From positions 1 through 41,072 of the forward strand of contig NZ_BMJQ01000030.1 in assembly GCF_014643535.1 (NCBI RefSeq): a stretch of DNA of 41,072 nucleotides. Reading direction: 5' to 3'. The notes beneath the pieces are model-generated. The model made no database searches. It saw nothing but the letters and a program-made list of their open reading frames with translations, and was not told the origin of the DNA. A program made the position numbers and the translations under genes. Below, in pieces: positions 40,775-41,072 of the stretch. The DNA is from Aliidongia dinghuensis (GTDB lineage Bacteria > Pseudomonadota > Alphaproteobacteria > ATCC43930 > CGMCC-115725). Numbering within the stretch: the stretch's first letter is position 1; every line of letters begins with the position of its first letter.

Positions 40775-41072
40775 ATGAGTCGATTTGGCGGAATCGGTAG
40801 CCGGGCCGGACTTTCCGGACTGGCACTTTCCGGGCTGGCGGTACTGGCGGCGCTTACCGCCCTTTCGGGCCAGGCGCTGGCGGAAGACGCGGCGCCGAAG
40901 CTCGATTCGGGCGACACGGCGTGGATGCTGACGTCGACGGCGCTGGTGCTGATGATGACGGTGCCAGGCCTGGCGCTGTTCTACGGCGGCATGGTGCGCA
41001 AGATGAACGTGCTGGCGACCGTGATGCAGAGCTTCGCCATCACCTGCCTGGTGACGGTCTTGTGGATGATCG
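40775..41072 (+). CDS. amtB: Ammonium transporter AmtB, 5' part (cut by window end)
   Basis: ATG 40775 with GAGGAG upstream. The 99 visible residues include a signal peptide (LAVLAALTALSGQALA, cleavage about residue 36) and then DSGDTAWMLTSTALVLMMTVPGLALFYGGMVRKMNVL, in two parts, the first transmembrane helix and extracellular start of the Amt family. The next helix begins before the window ends. AmtB forms a trimeric ammonium channel gated by GlnK. The cut is only the window edge. Confidence 0.95.
   Translation, partial: MSRFGGIGSRAGLSGLALSGLAVLAALTALSGQALAEDAAPKLDSGDTAWMLTSTALVLMMTVPGLALFYGGMVRKMNVLATVMQSFAITCLVTVLWMI

Overview
The window joins two regions of a GC-rich alphaproteobacterial chromosome. 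From about 31.9 kb to the end it carries housekeeping genes: tRNA-Gly(GCC), a YbbN-type thioredoxin, a LON-domain protein, a Trm112-like protein, a DUF971 protein, a UbiH-family hydroxylase, and glnK-amtB. This order suggests Rhodospirillales or a relative (inference; no marker gene such as 16S rRNA is present). From 1 to about 31.1 kb it is an accessory catabolic region resembling the aromatic and steroid gene clusters known from sphingomonads. It has broken insertion sequences, many TTG/GTG starts and long intergenic gaps, so it looks acquired.

Layout. (a) 1-3504: an IclR-type regulator gene broken by an IS66 fragment, divergent from a three-gene meta-cleavage lower pathway (hydratase, acylating acetaldehyde dehydrogenase, aldolase). 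(b) 3652-5637: a promoter/operator module split by an IS21-family element (3719-5614, 7-bp target duplication), itself wrecked by a nested ISL3-family derivative. (c) 5728-16306: P450, SDR, a large acyl-CoA dehydrogenase, a paired acyl-CoA dehydrogenase operon, a TetR regulator, an extradiol dioxygenase and a [2Fe-2S] ferredoxin. (d) 16515-30589: a long rightward run with a Gfo/Idh/MocA protein, a tandem-domain CaiB-type CoA-transferase, a second acyl-CoA dehydrogenase pair, Rieske oxygenase alpha and beta, amidohydrolase, SCP2-type thiolase, ferredoxin reductase, SDR and EtfBA. (e) 30590-31890: a gene-poor boundary with strong palindromes and an N-terminally truncated isocitrate lyase/PEP-mutase gene, ending at tRNA-Gly. 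(f) 31891-41072: the core genes, with a LysR, lyase and MHS-transporter group inside them.

Working model (inference). P450, ferredoxin and ferredoxin reductase hydroxylate a hydrophobic, probably polycyclic, substrate. The Rieske and extradiol dioxygenases oxygenate and open an aromatic ring. The hydratase-aldolase-dehydrogenase trio turns the small fragment into pyruvate and acetyl-CoA. The CoA-transferase, five acyl-CoA dehydrogenase genes, two SDRs and the thiolase degrade the remaining acid by beta-oxidation, with electrons leaving through EtfAB. In each of the two adjacent acyl-CoA dehydrogenase pairs only one member keeps the C-terminal EGTG glutamate, as in the heteromeric dehydrogenases of steroid degradation. 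No CoA ligase, ring-cleavage-product hydrolase or enoyl-CoA hydratase is visible here, so the pathway is incomplete in this window and the substrate is unproven.

Regulation. A 15-18 bp sequence related to AAAACGATCGATCTATAT recurs in six of the accessory intergenic regions and may be the operator of the TetR or IclR regulator. A second module with a perfect 12-bp inverted repeat occurs twice.
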